Source: a virus. Taken from it: a DNA stretch of 37,456 bases. Both the position numbers and the translations under genes were made by a program. Every line of letters begins with the position of its first letter. Positions within the stretch are counted from its first letter, which is position 1. The stretch lies in the IMG/VR virus record IMGVR_UViG_3300037961_002559, positions 1 through 37,456 of that record; one strand, written 5' to 3'. Below the pieces are notes generated by a model. That model saw only the letters and a program-made list of their open reading frames with translations, did not search any database and was not told the DNA's origin. Shown here one piece after another: positions 13,297 to 21,719 of the stretch.

Positions 13297-15225
13297 ATGC
13301 CATTACCCGCAGTGTTAGGAGGATTTTTAAAAGGCGCCGCCGGCGCCGGAGCTCGTGGTGCTGTAAAATCTGGAGTTGCTAGAGCAATCAAACCGAAAGG
13401 TAAAGGTGGAGCTTTAGTTAAACCAAAACAGTCTATGTCAATGGCACAACCATCTGGTGCTATTGTTCCTGTAAAATCTTCTGGGGGTGGATCAGATGGT
13501 GGTGGTGGAGCTCTGTCAACATCTATAGCACCAAAGTCTCAGAAATCAACTGCAATAGTAAAGTCAAATTTATCTGGTAATGAATCAGCAATTGAAGTTT
13601 TAAGATCTGTAAAACAAACTGCTGATCAAATCCTAGAAGTAGAGGTTCGTGATCTCGGATCTAGTGAAGAAGAATTAAAACAGAGAAAAGATCAAATAGA
13701 TGATGAGAGAAAGGCATTAGAAGCTTCGAAGAGAGAAGAAGAACAAGATAAACAAGAATCAAAAAAGAAAAAACCAAAAAGAAAAAAAGCAAATCCTATT
13801 GTTAATGCCGCTAAGAAAACTGTAGGTGGAATTTGGGATTTCTTAACAGGTATGTTGGGTGAGTTTATAAAATATAAAATTCTGGATTGGATATCTAAAC
13901 CAGAAAACAGAGAAAAGATATTGGGTATAGTTAGATTTGTACAAAAGATACCAGAATACTTTGGTATCTTTAAAGAAAAAGTTATTGACCCTTGGTGGCC
14001 TGTAGTAAGTAAAATTGCTGTTGGTGGATTCAAAATATTTAAAGAGTTCCTTGATGTATTCCTAGATTTAGTAACATTAAACTTCCTCAGAAATCCTGAT
14101 GAATTTTTTGAAAATTTATTAGATATTCCTAAGACCATTATTGAAGTTGTACCTGGAATTATAGATTCATTACTGGAAGCAATTACTGGTGGTGCAATTA
14201 AAAATATTGGTGAACTTGCAGATTCAGTATTTAAAAATCCACTAGAAGGTATAGATTTTGGTGCAGCACTTTCTGGATTGGGTGGTAGTATAGGTGATTT
14301 ATTTAAGAAACCTTTGGAAGTAATTGGTGGTGCTCTTACTACTGCAAAAGATGCTTTTGTGGGTGGAGCACAAGCAACAGGACAATTCATTGGTGATCGT
14401 GCTTCTGATACTATGGATTTCCTTGGGTCAGCATTCAATGCTGTCACTGGAACTCAACCTGCATCTGCAGGAACATTAGACTCTGCTCCAGCACAACCAA
14501 CTGTCTCAACTGTTATACCTAAGGGAGAAACAAATTTATCAGCAGTTTCTGGATATGAAATTACTTCAGCATATGGTTCGAGGGAAGGTTTTAGAACCAA
14601 AGATCACGGTGGATTGGATATAGGAACACCAGTCGGAACAAATATTGCTCTTGCTGAAGACGGTGAAATTGTTGCTGCTGGAAGATATGGTGGTTATGGC
14701 AATTTAATTGATGCTTGGTTACCAAAAACTGGTGTCCAACTTAGAATGGCTCATCTAGCATCTATTGTGAAAAATAGTGGTTCGTTTAAAGCTGGTGAAG
14801 TCATTGGTAAGACTGGAGGTGCTGCTGGTGATCCTGGAGCTGGTTCTTCGACTGGTCCTCACCTCCATTTTGAAATGGATAGAGTTAAGGGTGGTGCTGC
14901 ATATGGTGGTAGTGGTGACCCCACTCCATTTGCTAAACTATTAATGTTGGGTGGTGGTACTACAGGTATACCGAAACCAGAACCATCTCCATCAGCATCT
15001 CCAATTGTTGCTAATCAAATACAACCATCTTCTGGTAAAACTTTAACTCAAATACAAAGAGAGAATCAGATGTTAGAAGATTCTGGTTTAAGTGCATTAC
15101 AGACACCTATTGTAACTAACAACAGTAATACATCACAATCATTAATAGAAGAAACAGTTTCTTCTACTTTACTTGGTTCAACGTTACCAAAATCTGGTCT
15201 CCATGCAACATATAAAGGGGTCTGA
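13297..15225 (+). CDS. Tail hub/tape-measure-like protein with C-terminal M23 endopeptidase
   Basis: The start is placed at ATG 13297, 1 bp after the gp51 stop; the open frame back to 13243 is overlap only. The 642-residue layout is: a Gly/Ala-rich N-terminus, a Gly/Ser linker, a charged coiled coil (about 125-170, EEELKQRKDQIDDERKALEA), a basic KKKKPKRKK patch, and a hydrophobic helical middle (about 175-330) with KILDWISKPENREKILGIV. A further linker leads to an M23/lysostaphin-type peptidase (about 425-545). Zinc motifs are H437-G-G-L-D441 and H522-L-H524 (GPHLHFE). M23 enzymes cut peptide cross-links in peptidoglycan. It is probably a virion protein that opens the wall at infection. It shares its middle scaffold with the next gene. 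Confidence 0.85.
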   Translation: MPLPAVLGGFLKGAAGAGARGAVKSGVARAIKPKGKGGALVKPKQSMSMAQPSGAIVPVKSSGGGSDGGGGALSTSIAPKSQKSTAIVKSNLSGNESAIEVLRSVKQTADQILEVEVRDLGSSEEELKQRKDQIDDERKALEASKREEEQDKQESKKKKPKRKKANPIVNAAKKTVGGIWDFLTGMLGEFIKYKILDWISKPENREKILGIVRFVQKIPEYFGIFKEKVIDPWWPVVSKIAVGGFKIFKEFLDVFLDLVTLNFLRNPDEFFENLLDIPKTIIEVVPGIIDSLLEAITGGAIKNIGELADSVFKNPLEGIDFGAALSGLGGSIGDLFKKPLEVIGGALTTAKDAFVGGAQATGQFIGDRASDTMDFLGSAFNAVTGTQPASAGTLDSAPAQPTVSTVIPKGETNLSAVSGYEITSAYGSREGFRTKDHGGLDIGTPVGTNIALAEDGEIVAAGRYGGYGNLIDAWLPKTGVQLRMAHLASIVKNSGSFKAGEVIGKTGGAAGDPGAGSSTGPHLHFEMDRVKGGAAYGGSGDPTPFAKLLMLGGGTTGIPKPEPSPSASPIVANQIQPSSGKTLTQIQRENQMLEDSGLSALQTPIVTNNSNTSQSLIEETVSSTLLGSTLPKSGLHATYKGV

Positions 15226-15228
15226 TAA

Positions 15229-17397
15229 ATGTCTGATTTAAACGTAACTGCTCACGGTATAAATCCAGAAACAGGAGAATATCTTTCTCCCGCTGAGAGA
15301 AAAGCTCTGTTCAAAAAACAGAGAATGAAAAGTAAGATTGACCCAAGTGCTTTTCGTTCTGGTGTATCTACAGCTAAAAAAACATCAGACACTAGAGACT
15401 TACCTGGAGGAACTGGTGGCGGTGGAATAGTTAAATTTAACATACAAGATGTAGCAACAGCAGGATCATCAATAATAAAATCTGATGTCATAAACCCACA
15501 AGAAGAACCAGTTCAAAAAGTTAATGTAGAGGACTTAGGACCAACAGAAAGTTCTGAGGATAAAAATTCTCAGTTCAAGGATTCACTTAAAGAATTATTA
15601 GAATCTTTTAAGAAAATTTTAAACTTAAAAGAAAAACAAAAAAATATAAAGAGTAGAGTAACTGAACTTGGAAAGAAACTAACACCAAAGAAGGGACCAA
15701 AGAAAAAGAAGAGTAAGATTGGTGGAACAGATGTATTGGGTATCGGTAGGAAGATAAGGAGTGCGACTACAAAAGTATTTGGTGATATATTTGGAATGTT
15801 TGGTGATATATTACAGTTTGCTGTCTTGGATTGGATATCTAAACCAGAAAATAAAGAGACGATAAAAAGTATAGTTAAAGTTGCTGGAGAAATTTTTAAA
15901 TGGATTGATAAAGTTGTTACGTTTGGAATAGATACTGCTCTCACAGGAATATCTGAACTTGTTACACCTGGTAATAGCATCACAGAAAGACTTGGTGGAT
16001 TCCTAAAAATATTTGGTGTACTACTTGGGTTGAGATGGTTGACAAATCCTTTTAAAATAATAAAGGATTTGAGACGAGCAATTAAATTTGTAAAGGGGTT
16101 TGGTAAATTTGCTAATAAACTATTATCAAAACCATTCAAGTTTATACAAAATTTTGTAAAAAAATTCATATCAAAAGGTTTTAATTCTATATTTAAAGGA
16201 AAGATATTTAAACCAATTAGAAGATTTATATTGAAGATTGGTGGTAAGAGTGCCTTAAAATTATTAGGTGTTTTTGGTAGATCTATGACCAAATTTATTT
16301 CTAGGATACCAGTCTTAGGTGGTCTTTTAGATTTCGCATTGAATGTATTTGTGTTCAAAGAAAATCCTGGAAGAGCTGCATTTAAAGCGATTGGTGCTAC
16401 ATTGCTTGGTGCTTTAGGTCTTATACTGGGTCCTGTTGGTGCAGTCCTTGGAGGATTTACTGGTGACTGGGCTGGTGGAAAGATTTATGATGTGTTCTTT
16501 GGTGGACAACCAGCAACTGGGTATACACCACCAACTAGAGAAGAACTAGTGGCACAGACAGAACGTGGAAGTGGGATGGCATCATTCCGTGAAGATAGTG
16601 CTGAGAATGCTGCATTACAAGAGAGTGTGAGATCTGGTAATGCATCAGGTTCAAAGACTGGTAGTGTTAAAGCCCTATTGAACACCATTAGATATGCAGA
16701 AGGTACAGCTGGTCCAAATGGATACAATACTTGGTTTGGTGGTAGAACTGATATGGATTTAACATCCATGACAATCAATGAAGTTGTTGCGGAACAGAAA
16801 AGAAGACTTAGAACTGGTGAGGCAACATATGGTAAATATACATCCGCAGCAGTTGGTGCTTATCAGATGATGGAACCAGAAAAAGCAGCTGCAGCAATAG
16901 GATTAGATCCTGCTACTACAAAGTTTACTCCTGAAATACAGGATAGAATAGCAGTTGATTATTATATGAAGAAACAAGCTAGAATGTCTCAGTCTGAAAT
17001 TGAAGCTCCTATTAGTAAGGCGCAGATTGCAAAGATTTCTGGAGTTTGGGCATCCTTACCAAACGCTGTCGGTGATAGTGCTTATGATCAACCAGTGAAA
17101 AAGTATAAAGAATTGGAAAATGTTTATAACAAAAACATGGGTCCGATGTCAACTCCGCCACCAGTTATAAGAAAGGCAGAGAAACCAAAAGCAGTATTCA
17201 AACCAAGTAAAGTAGTTGCATCTCCAATGCCCGCAATGAGCACGTCATATATGTCAAATAGAAAATTTAGAAGAAGGTCTGCAACTGTACCAATCATTGT
17301 TAACAGTATGAACAATGCAACTATGAATACAAATGTTACTGCACTGTCTCTAAATAGCACAAGTATATCAGACAATTCTGTTTTTAATAAGATATAA
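15229..17397 (+). CDS. Tail hub/tape-measure-like protein with GH104-like muramidase domain
   Basis: A 722-residue protein paralogous in its scaffold to the upstream one: a polar N-terminus, a charged coiled coil (about 110-165), then FAVLDWISKPENKETIKSIV and long hydrophobic/basic helices (about 185-400), including a Gly-rich GATLLGALGLILGPVGAVLG segment. The C-terminal domain (about 480-640) resembles the lambda R endolysin family (GH104 lytic transglycosylase): AEGT with putative catalytic E491, YNTWFGG, TSAAVGAYQMM, FTPEIQDRIAVDYY and the WASLP signature at W607. It would cleave glycan strands. A Ser/Thr/Asn-rich tail follows. It is 3 bp after its neighbour, and its stop overlaps the gp27-like start (TAATG). 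Confidence 0.82.
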   Translation: MSDLNVTAHGINPETGEYLSPAERKALFKKQRMKSKIDPSAFRSGVSTAKKTSDTRDLPGGTGGGGIVKFNIQDVATAGSSIIKSDVINPQEEPVQKVNVEDLGPTESSEDKNSQFKDSLKELLESFKKILNLKEKQKNIKSRVTELGKKLTPKKGPKKKKSKIGGTDVLGIGRKIRSATTKVFGDIFGMFGDILQFAVLDWISKPENKETIKSIVKVAGEIFKWIDKVVTFGIDTALTGISELVTPGNSITERLGGFLKIFGVLLGLRWLTNPFKIIKDLRRAIKFVKGFGKFANKLLSKPFKFIQNFVKKFISKGFNSIFKGKIFKPIRRFILKIGGKSALKLLGVFGRSMTKFISRIPVLGGLLDFALNVFVFKENPGRAAFKAIGATLLGALGLILGPVGAVLGGFTGDWAGGKIYDVFFGGQPATGYTPPTREELVAQTERGSGMASFREDSAENAALQESVRSGNASGSKTGSVKALLNTIRYAEGTAGPNGYNTWFGGRTDMDLTSMTINEVVAEQKRRLRTGEATYGKYTSAAVGAYQMMEPEKAAAAIGLDPATTKFTPEIQDRIAVDYYMKKQARMSQSEIEAPISKAQIAKISGVWASLPNAVGDSAYDQPVKKYKELENVYNKNMGPMSTPPPVIRKAEKPKAVFKPSKVVASPMPAMSTSYMSNRKFRRRSATVPIIVNSMNNATMNTNVTALSLNSTSISDNSVFNKI

Positions 17398-18728
17398 TGG
17401 CGAATCAATTTCCTGGAGATTTTTCCTTACTGGAAGTAAATCTTTTCAGTCACGACGGGTCTCAAAAAATAGATATTAAACCTCTGGTATTGGAGATTAA
17501 TATATACGAAAGTATATTTTCATCAGCCCTTCAAGCAGAATTAGCCATACAAGATATTGGTGAGAATATAATTTCATCTCTACCAATTGTTGGACAAGAA
17601 AGAGTTGAATTATATATTTCTAGTGACAATAGATATTATAGGATGAGGTTCTCTGTCTATAAGATTGACGGCAGAACTATGAAAGAGAGAAACCAAGTTT
17701 ACGTAATGAGTTGCATTTCTATTGAAGGACTTAGAAATGAAAACTTTAGAGTTTGTGAACGTGTTGATGGTGTAAAGTCAAATGAATTAATAGAAGATTT
17801 ACTTACAAGAAATAATTTTTCTGGTAAAGGATTGGATGCTGATGATACAGTATTTCCATTCAACATGTATGTTCCTAACTGGAGAATGTTTGACCTGTTT
17901 AGATGGTTGTCAATTAGATCTGTACCAGAATATAAAAAAGATTCAATTGGATTTTTGTTTTATGAAACAATAGATGGATATAAGTTTAAGTCTATTGATT
18001 CCTTACTAGATCAAACAGAATATCCTAGAAAGGGTGTATATTATACTTTCTTCCAAGGTAATACCAGATCTGTTGGTACTGATGAGGCAGACAAACATAG
18101 AATCATGAATTATGCTTCTCCAAAAGTATTCAACATCTATGATGACTTAAGGAGAGGTGCTTTTGCACATAATGCATTATATCTAGATGTAAATAGGGCA
18201 ACCTATCGTGTGTTTAAAACTACTGCAGATGATTTTTGGGATCAAAGTTCTCACTTAGAGAAAACAAAACCATTTGTTAGTGGTGGGGATGCACAAATGT
18301 TATCTAGAGGTAGTAGATTTATCTACAGACCATCTACCATAAGCACTTGGGGAGCATGGGATGATGAACAATCATCTAGAGAAAAAGATAACATAGATGA
18401 AATGAATAAAAACTTTGAGAAAGCTTTCTATAGATATTACTTCTTAGAATATTCGCAATTAGATATAGAAGTACCTGGTGATCTAAGTAATAGAGCTGGT
18501 AACATTATTAACGTATCAATTCCATCTCCTAAAAAATCTGAGAACGGTGGGGTTGAACAGGACAAGAGAATTAGTGGTAGATATATGGTAAGTGCTGTTA
18601 AACATACCATTCTAAATAGGAGTGAACTAAGAACATACATTACATTATCGCGAGACTCCTACGGAGGAAAATCACTACCAGATATAGATCAAACTGGTGC
18701 TCAAGTAAATCTAGACGGTACTAACTAA
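17397..18728 (+). CDS. 27: Baseplate hub subunit, gp27-like
   Basis: A 443-residue protein in the gp27 position of the hub cluster (T4 gp27: 391 residues, forming the ring that carries gp5). The N-terminal part has the hub beta fold (DFSLLEVNLFSHDGSQKIDI, then INIYESIFSSALQAELAIQD), followed by VYVMSCISIEGLRNENFRV, and VPNWRMFDLFRWLSIRS. The C-terminal part has a second barrel (LSNRAGNIINVSIPSPK, and SGRYMVSAVKHTILNRSELRTYITL). The last pattern is common to gp27/VgrG-type hub proteins. Genes up- and downstream overlap or lie within 1 bp, consistent with one late operon. Confidence 0.8.
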   Translation: MANQFPGDFSLLEVNLFSHDGSQKIDIKPLVLEINIYESIFSSALQAELAIQDIGENIISSLPIVGQERVELYISSDNRYYRMRFSVYKIDGRTMKERNQVYVMSCISIEGLRNENFRVCERVDGVKSNELIEDLLTRNNFSGKGLDADDTVFPFNMYVPNWRMFDLFRWLSIRSVPEYKKDSIGFLFYETIDGYKFKSIDSLLDQTEYPRKGVYYTFFQGNTRSVGTDEADKHRIMNYASPKVFNIYDDLRRGAFAHNALYLDVNRATYRVFKTTADDFWDQSSHLEKTKPFVSGGDAQMLSRGSRFIYRPSTISTWGAWDDEQSSREKDNIDEMNKNFEKAFYRYYFLEYSQLDIEVPGDLSNRAGNIINVSIPSPKKSENGGVEQDKRISGRYMVSAVKHTILNRSELRTYITLSRDSYGGKSLPDIDQTGAQVNLDGTN

Positions 18729-18729
18729 A

Positions 18730-18945
18730 ATGGAAAAATCAATCGAGGATCACATCGAGAAGGACAAAGAACTTCTTCAAGACCCAACTCTTTCACCACA
18801 AATGCGTCGTCATACAGCAGACGAACTAGAACATTTGGAAAGATATCATAAGGAACACCCAGAAGATCATCATGATCCAACAGCATTTGAAATGTATTGT
18901 GATGAGAATCCAGAAGCAGACGAATGTAGAATCTACGAGGACTGA
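18730..18945 (+). CDS. Small hub-operon protein with CP12-like C-terminus (71 aa)
   Basis: A 71-residue, acidic and His-rich protein. The N-terminal part is helical (DHIEKDKELLQ, MRRHTADELEHLERY). The last 15 residues, C57-DENPEADE-C66-RIYED, match the C-terminal hairpin of CP12 (C-x8-C with NP between and an ECR.Y.D end), the part of CP12 that forms a disulphide and enters the GAPDH active site. CP12 inhibits the Calvin cycle in cyanobacteria, and some cyanophages carry it as a metabolic gene. Here, however, the gene is tightly coupled between gp27-like (1 bp gap) and gp5 (TGATG overlap). It may act in assembly (compare T4 gp28 position), in host metabolism, or both; this is inference. Confidence 0.7.
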   Translation: MEKSIEDHIEKDKELLQDPTLSPQMRRHTADELEHLERYHKEHPEDHHDPTAFEMYCDENPEADECRIYED

Positions 18946-21362
18946 TGTCAACAATAAATCCAACACTACCTACAACCAGTTTTATCGGTAACGATGATTT
19001 TACTTGGTGGTTGGGCACAGTAAAAAATGCTGATGACCGTGACGCCCGATTAGGTAGAGTAAAAGTAAACATATTAGGTTATCATAAACCAGGGGAAAAA
19101 CCATCCAATTTACCCTGGGCTATGGTTGTTGCTCCAACAGATTCTGCTGGAGCAAATGGTGTTGGATCTGGTTCTGGTCAATTAAAACCTGGTAGTTTTG
19201 TTGTTGGTTTCTTCTTAGACTATCCTGACTGTCAACAACCTGTTGTTATTGGAACTTTACTCAGTAAGATAACTCCAGTAATAGATAAGAACAGTCAGAA
19301 AGCACTTGATTATCCCCGAGGATATGATAATGCTGTCACGGGAGCTACTGCAACAGACTCTGGACAACCAGCAGAATCATTAGCAAAGGAAAAAGCATCT
19401 GAATCTGTTGCAGCTCAAGTTGCACCATACTCTACATCCAATCCATCTGGTCAAATAAAAGATAATCCAGTAGCAGATGGAAAAAGTGGTGGTGATAAGA
19501 CAACAGAAGCATCTATTAAATACATCATAGAAACAATGGTTAATGGTGTAAAACAAGCATATAGAATTAAGAAAGATGCTGAAACAGAACTGACAGATGA
19601 AGTTGATTCAGAAGAACAAACTATTTCTGTAGAATCTACATCAAAATTTCCACCTAAAGGAATATTAAAAATAGGTGATGAATTAATTGGTTATAATAAT
19701 AAGGAAGAGACAAAATTTACTCTATTGAAAAGAGGACATGGAGATTCAACTCCATCTTCCTTTGAAGCTAATACTAAAGTTCAACTCTTAATGAAGAGTG
19801 AGTACATCGGAGGAGAGACACCAGAGGAAGGTGATTTGTTTGGTCAATTTACCAGTAATCTAGTTGACATAAAATCAATAGTTGATTCTGGAATAGATCA
19901 AATTCGTAATGCGATTTGGTGGGTGGTTAATCAAATCAAATCCTTTATGATGAAGGAAGTTACGAAGGTACTTAATCTTATAGGTTTAAGTGCAGTAGCA
20001 CCTTTCCCAATGTTCGGTAAAACACTTACCGATGCAATCATGTTCATCATGAGAGAGATTGCATGTATTATTGACACCTCTCTTGTAGATGCTATTCTTG
20101 CTGGTATTGAGGATTACATAAGAGGAATTATAGATGACATCCTTGAAGTTGTTGATGCTGTAGAGTGTATCTTTGATGCAATTTTTGAATCTATTTTTAG
20201 TTTAGTTGATGTAGCAAATACTATCTTCGATACTGTAAATGAAATCATAGAAACTTTCTCGTCTATTGGAGACTTGGCAAGTATCACTGACCTAAGTCAA
20301 CTAAACATAACCAGTATCTTAGACTTTGCATTCGGACTATTAGGTATTGGTTGTAATAGAGATACGAGAGATCCATTTGGAATCACATTTTCTACCTGTC
20401 CAGTAGCAAACATATTGACATGTGGACCTAGTGGAACAGCTGTAGGTGCCACCTTCTCTGGAATTGGTGGTAGGTGGAACCCAGAATATTCTAAGATTAT
20501 TGGAACGTTCTCCGAAACAGGAACTATGGTTGCTATGGACGACACTCCATACAACTCTAGATTAGTAATTGAACATGGTCCTAGTAAATCTGGTATTCAT
20601 ATCTATGACAATGGAGATGTAAGAGTTACGAATGCTCAAAGAAAAACAGAGGTAACTGTTACTGATCAAGAACTTATTGTTCATGGTGACATGAGAATGG
20701 TGGTTGATGGAAATTATCACTTAAAGGTTGGTAAGGATTATCATCTAGAAGTTGCTGGCATGTATAATGTTGCAGTTAATAGAGAAAGTAAAATAACATA
20801 TGCTGGTGAACACAAAACATTTTTTAAGAATGACTCTAGATTAGAAGCGAGTAATGGATTAGCGTTGGTTGCATCAAAAATTGGTGTGTCTTGTTCTGGT
20901 CAATATGAATTACAGACACCTATTGCTACTTCATGGACAACTGAACAGAATCACTTTGCTCTAGGTTCTTATAATATAACTGCTTTATATTACAATGAGT
21001 TTATTGGATTGAACCATACAAATGTCGTTGGAGGTAATACAATCAAAACCAGAGTCGGAACTGCATTTGAGTCTGGTATTGGTGTATCAAATTATTTCCA
21101 ACTTGGTGTTGAGAACGAATGGTGGGGTGGAAACCACAGTCAAGTTGGTATGGGTATCTGGAATGAAAATAAACTATCTATTGACCAAGAAGCAACGATG
21201 GGTATTACTGCTTTTACTAAGTTAGGAGCGGAACTTGATAGTATCGCTGGACTCACCTATAAAAATACGACAGGACTATTATTGGATCAAGCGGACGGAC
21301 TATTTGCAGAGACTGGTGCGGCGCCACTCGTTCTAACCGCTCCGATCATCAGCATCAATTGA
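18945..21362 (+). CDS. 5: Baseplate central spike/hub protein gp5 without lysozyme domain
   Basis: An 805-residue protein. Residues 1-115 form a gp5/VgrG-type OB domain (DFTWWLGTVKNADDRDARLG, RVKVNILGYHKPGEKP, PWAMVVAPT, GFFLDYPDCQQPVVIGTLLS). Residues about 225-280 are a small beta module (ISVESTSKFPPKGILKIGDE, then a KRGHG turn) found in many phage tail proteins. Residues about 305-465 are long hydrophobic helices. From about 530 to the end comes a repetitive beta-helix needle (SRLVIEHGPSKSGIHIYDNG, VDGNYHLKVGKDYHLEVAG). T4 gp5 (575 residues) has a lysozyme between the OB fold and the needle; none is seen here. The muramidase and peptidase are instead in the two upstream genes. The TGA stop lies in the -35 of the next promoter. 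Confidence 0.85.
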   Translation: MSTINPTLPTTSFIGNDDFTWWLGTVKNADDRDARLGRVKVNILGYHKPGEKPSNLPWAMVVAPTDSAGANGVGSGSGQLKPGSFVVGFFLDYPDCQQPVVIGTLLSKITPVIDKNSQKALDYPRGYDNAVTGATATDSGQPAESLAKEKASESVAAQVAPYSTSNPSGQIKDNPVADGKSGGDKTTEASIKYIIETMVNGVKQAYRIKKDAETELTDEVDSEEQTISVESTSKFPPKGILKIGDELIGYNNKEETKFTLLKRGHGDSTPSSFEANTKVQLLMKSEYIGGETPEEGDLFGQFTSNLVDIKSIVDSGIDQIRNAIWWVVNQIKSFMMKEVTKVLNLIGLSAVAPFPMFGKTLTDAIMFIMREIACIIDTSLVDAILAGIEDYIRGIIDDILEVVDAVECIFDAIFESIFSLVDVANTIFDTVNEIIETFSSIGDLASITDLSQLNITSILDFAFGLLGIGCNRDTRDPFGITFSTCPVANILTCGPSGTAVGATFSGIGGRWNPEYSKIIGTFSETGTMVAMDDTPYNSRLVIEHGPSKSGIHIYDNGDVRVTNAQRKTEVTVTDQELIVHGDMRMVVDGNYHLKVGKDYHLEVAGMYNVAVNRESKITYAGEHKTFFKNDSRLEASNGLALVASKIGVSCSGQYELQTPIATSWTTEQNHFALGSYNITALYYNEFIGLNHTNVVGGNTIKTRVGTAFESGIGVSNYFQLGVENEWWGGNHSQVGMGIWNENKLSIDQEATMGITAFTKLGAELDSIAGLTYKNTTGLLLDQADGLFAETGAAPLVLTAPIISIN

Positions 21363-21387
21363 CATCTGACTGGTTTTATATTATACT
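21359..21387 (+). promoter_or_regulatory. Consensus sigma70-type promoter of the 61-aa gene
   Basis: A perfect TTGACA (21359-21364), a 17-bp spacer and TATACT (21382-21387, one mismatch). The gp5 stop TGA (21360-21362) lies in the -35. The predicted start is near 21394, 17 bp before ATG 21411, with CAGGAG as Shine-Dalgarno. Confidence 0.8.
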
Positions 21388-21410
21388 GGTATCAACACAG
21401 GAGAAATCTC

Positions 21411-21596
21411 ATGGACGTAAGACCTGAATCGACTTTACATTCAGTAAAGGTTAATATGTTAACAAGAGTTGTCACTTTGATTGGTCATGATGGAGAAACA
21501 GTAGACGTAGAGAACAATACTGCTAATGAATTTACAAGGATGTGCAACTTTATTAACGAATCTTTGACCGAAGATATGATAGAGTATACCTATTGA
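21411..21596 (+). CDS. Small protein, unknown function (61 aa)
   Basis: A 61-residue protein behind its own consensus host-type promoter and a good Shine-Dalgarno (CAGGAG). It has a beta-rich first half (LHSVKVNMLTRVVTLIGHDG, then ETVDVENN) and a helical second half (ANEFTRMCNFINESLTEDM). There is no signal peptide, membrane segment or known motif. Early-type control between two late blocks suggests an early host-takeover or regulatory role, which is inference. Its TGA stop lies inside the TTGACA of the following promoter. Confidence 0.65.
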   Translation: MDVRPESTLHSVKVNMLTRVVTLIGHDGETVDVENNTANEFTRMCNFINESLTEDMIEYTY

Positions 21597-21621
21597 CATC
21601 GCACGGAGCATCAGGTATAAT
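21593..21621 (+). promoter_or_regulatory. Perfect consensus sigma70-type promoter
   Basis: TTGACA (21593-21598), exactly 17 bp, TATAAT (21616-21621): 12 of 12 consensus bases with optimal spacing. The predicted start is near 21628. It drives the candidate small RNA and, by read-through, tRNA-Leu. Confidence 0.9.
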
Positions 21622-21626
21622 ACATA

Positions 21627-21718
21627 GGTAAAGGTTCAAAACCTCAGTGAAATTCCGGCTTTGTTTACCAAAAAGTCGGCAAAAAAATTCCAGGCCAAAA
21701 TTGATTGTAGGCCTTTTT
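21627..21718 (+). ncRNA. Candidate structured small RNA ending in its own terminator
   Basis: About 92 nt with no coding frame lie between the perfect promoter and the tRNA. It can fold: GGTAAA (21627-21632) with TTTACC (21664-21669), enclosing a small hairpin GGTT/AACC (21633-21636/21640-21643); alternatively CCGGCTTT (21655-21662) with AAAGTCGG (21672-21679). A terminator-like hairpin AGGCC/GGCCT with a T-run (21692-21718) ends it. The stretch GGTTCAAAACC resembles a tRNA T-arm, so a degenerate tRNA or a tRNA leader are alternatives. No known RNA family was recognised. Confidence 0.45.
21692..21718 (+). terminator. Terminator-like hairpin just before tRNA-Leu
   Basis: Stem AGGCC (21692-21696) / GGCCT (21710-21714), loop of 13 nt, then a run of T to 21718. 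The tRNA begins 2 nt later. The stem is short, so termination is probably partial. Confidence 0.5.
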
Positions 21719-21719
21719 C

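Noticed and set aside
13692-16358. Minus-strand frames opposite the two hub hydrolase genes
   Set aside because: Composition is the mirror of Lys/Gly-rich coding sequence and no motifs are present; shadows.
17391-17396. TATAAT just before the gp27-like start
   Set aside because: No -35 element was found, and any transcript would start after the ATG of the gene.
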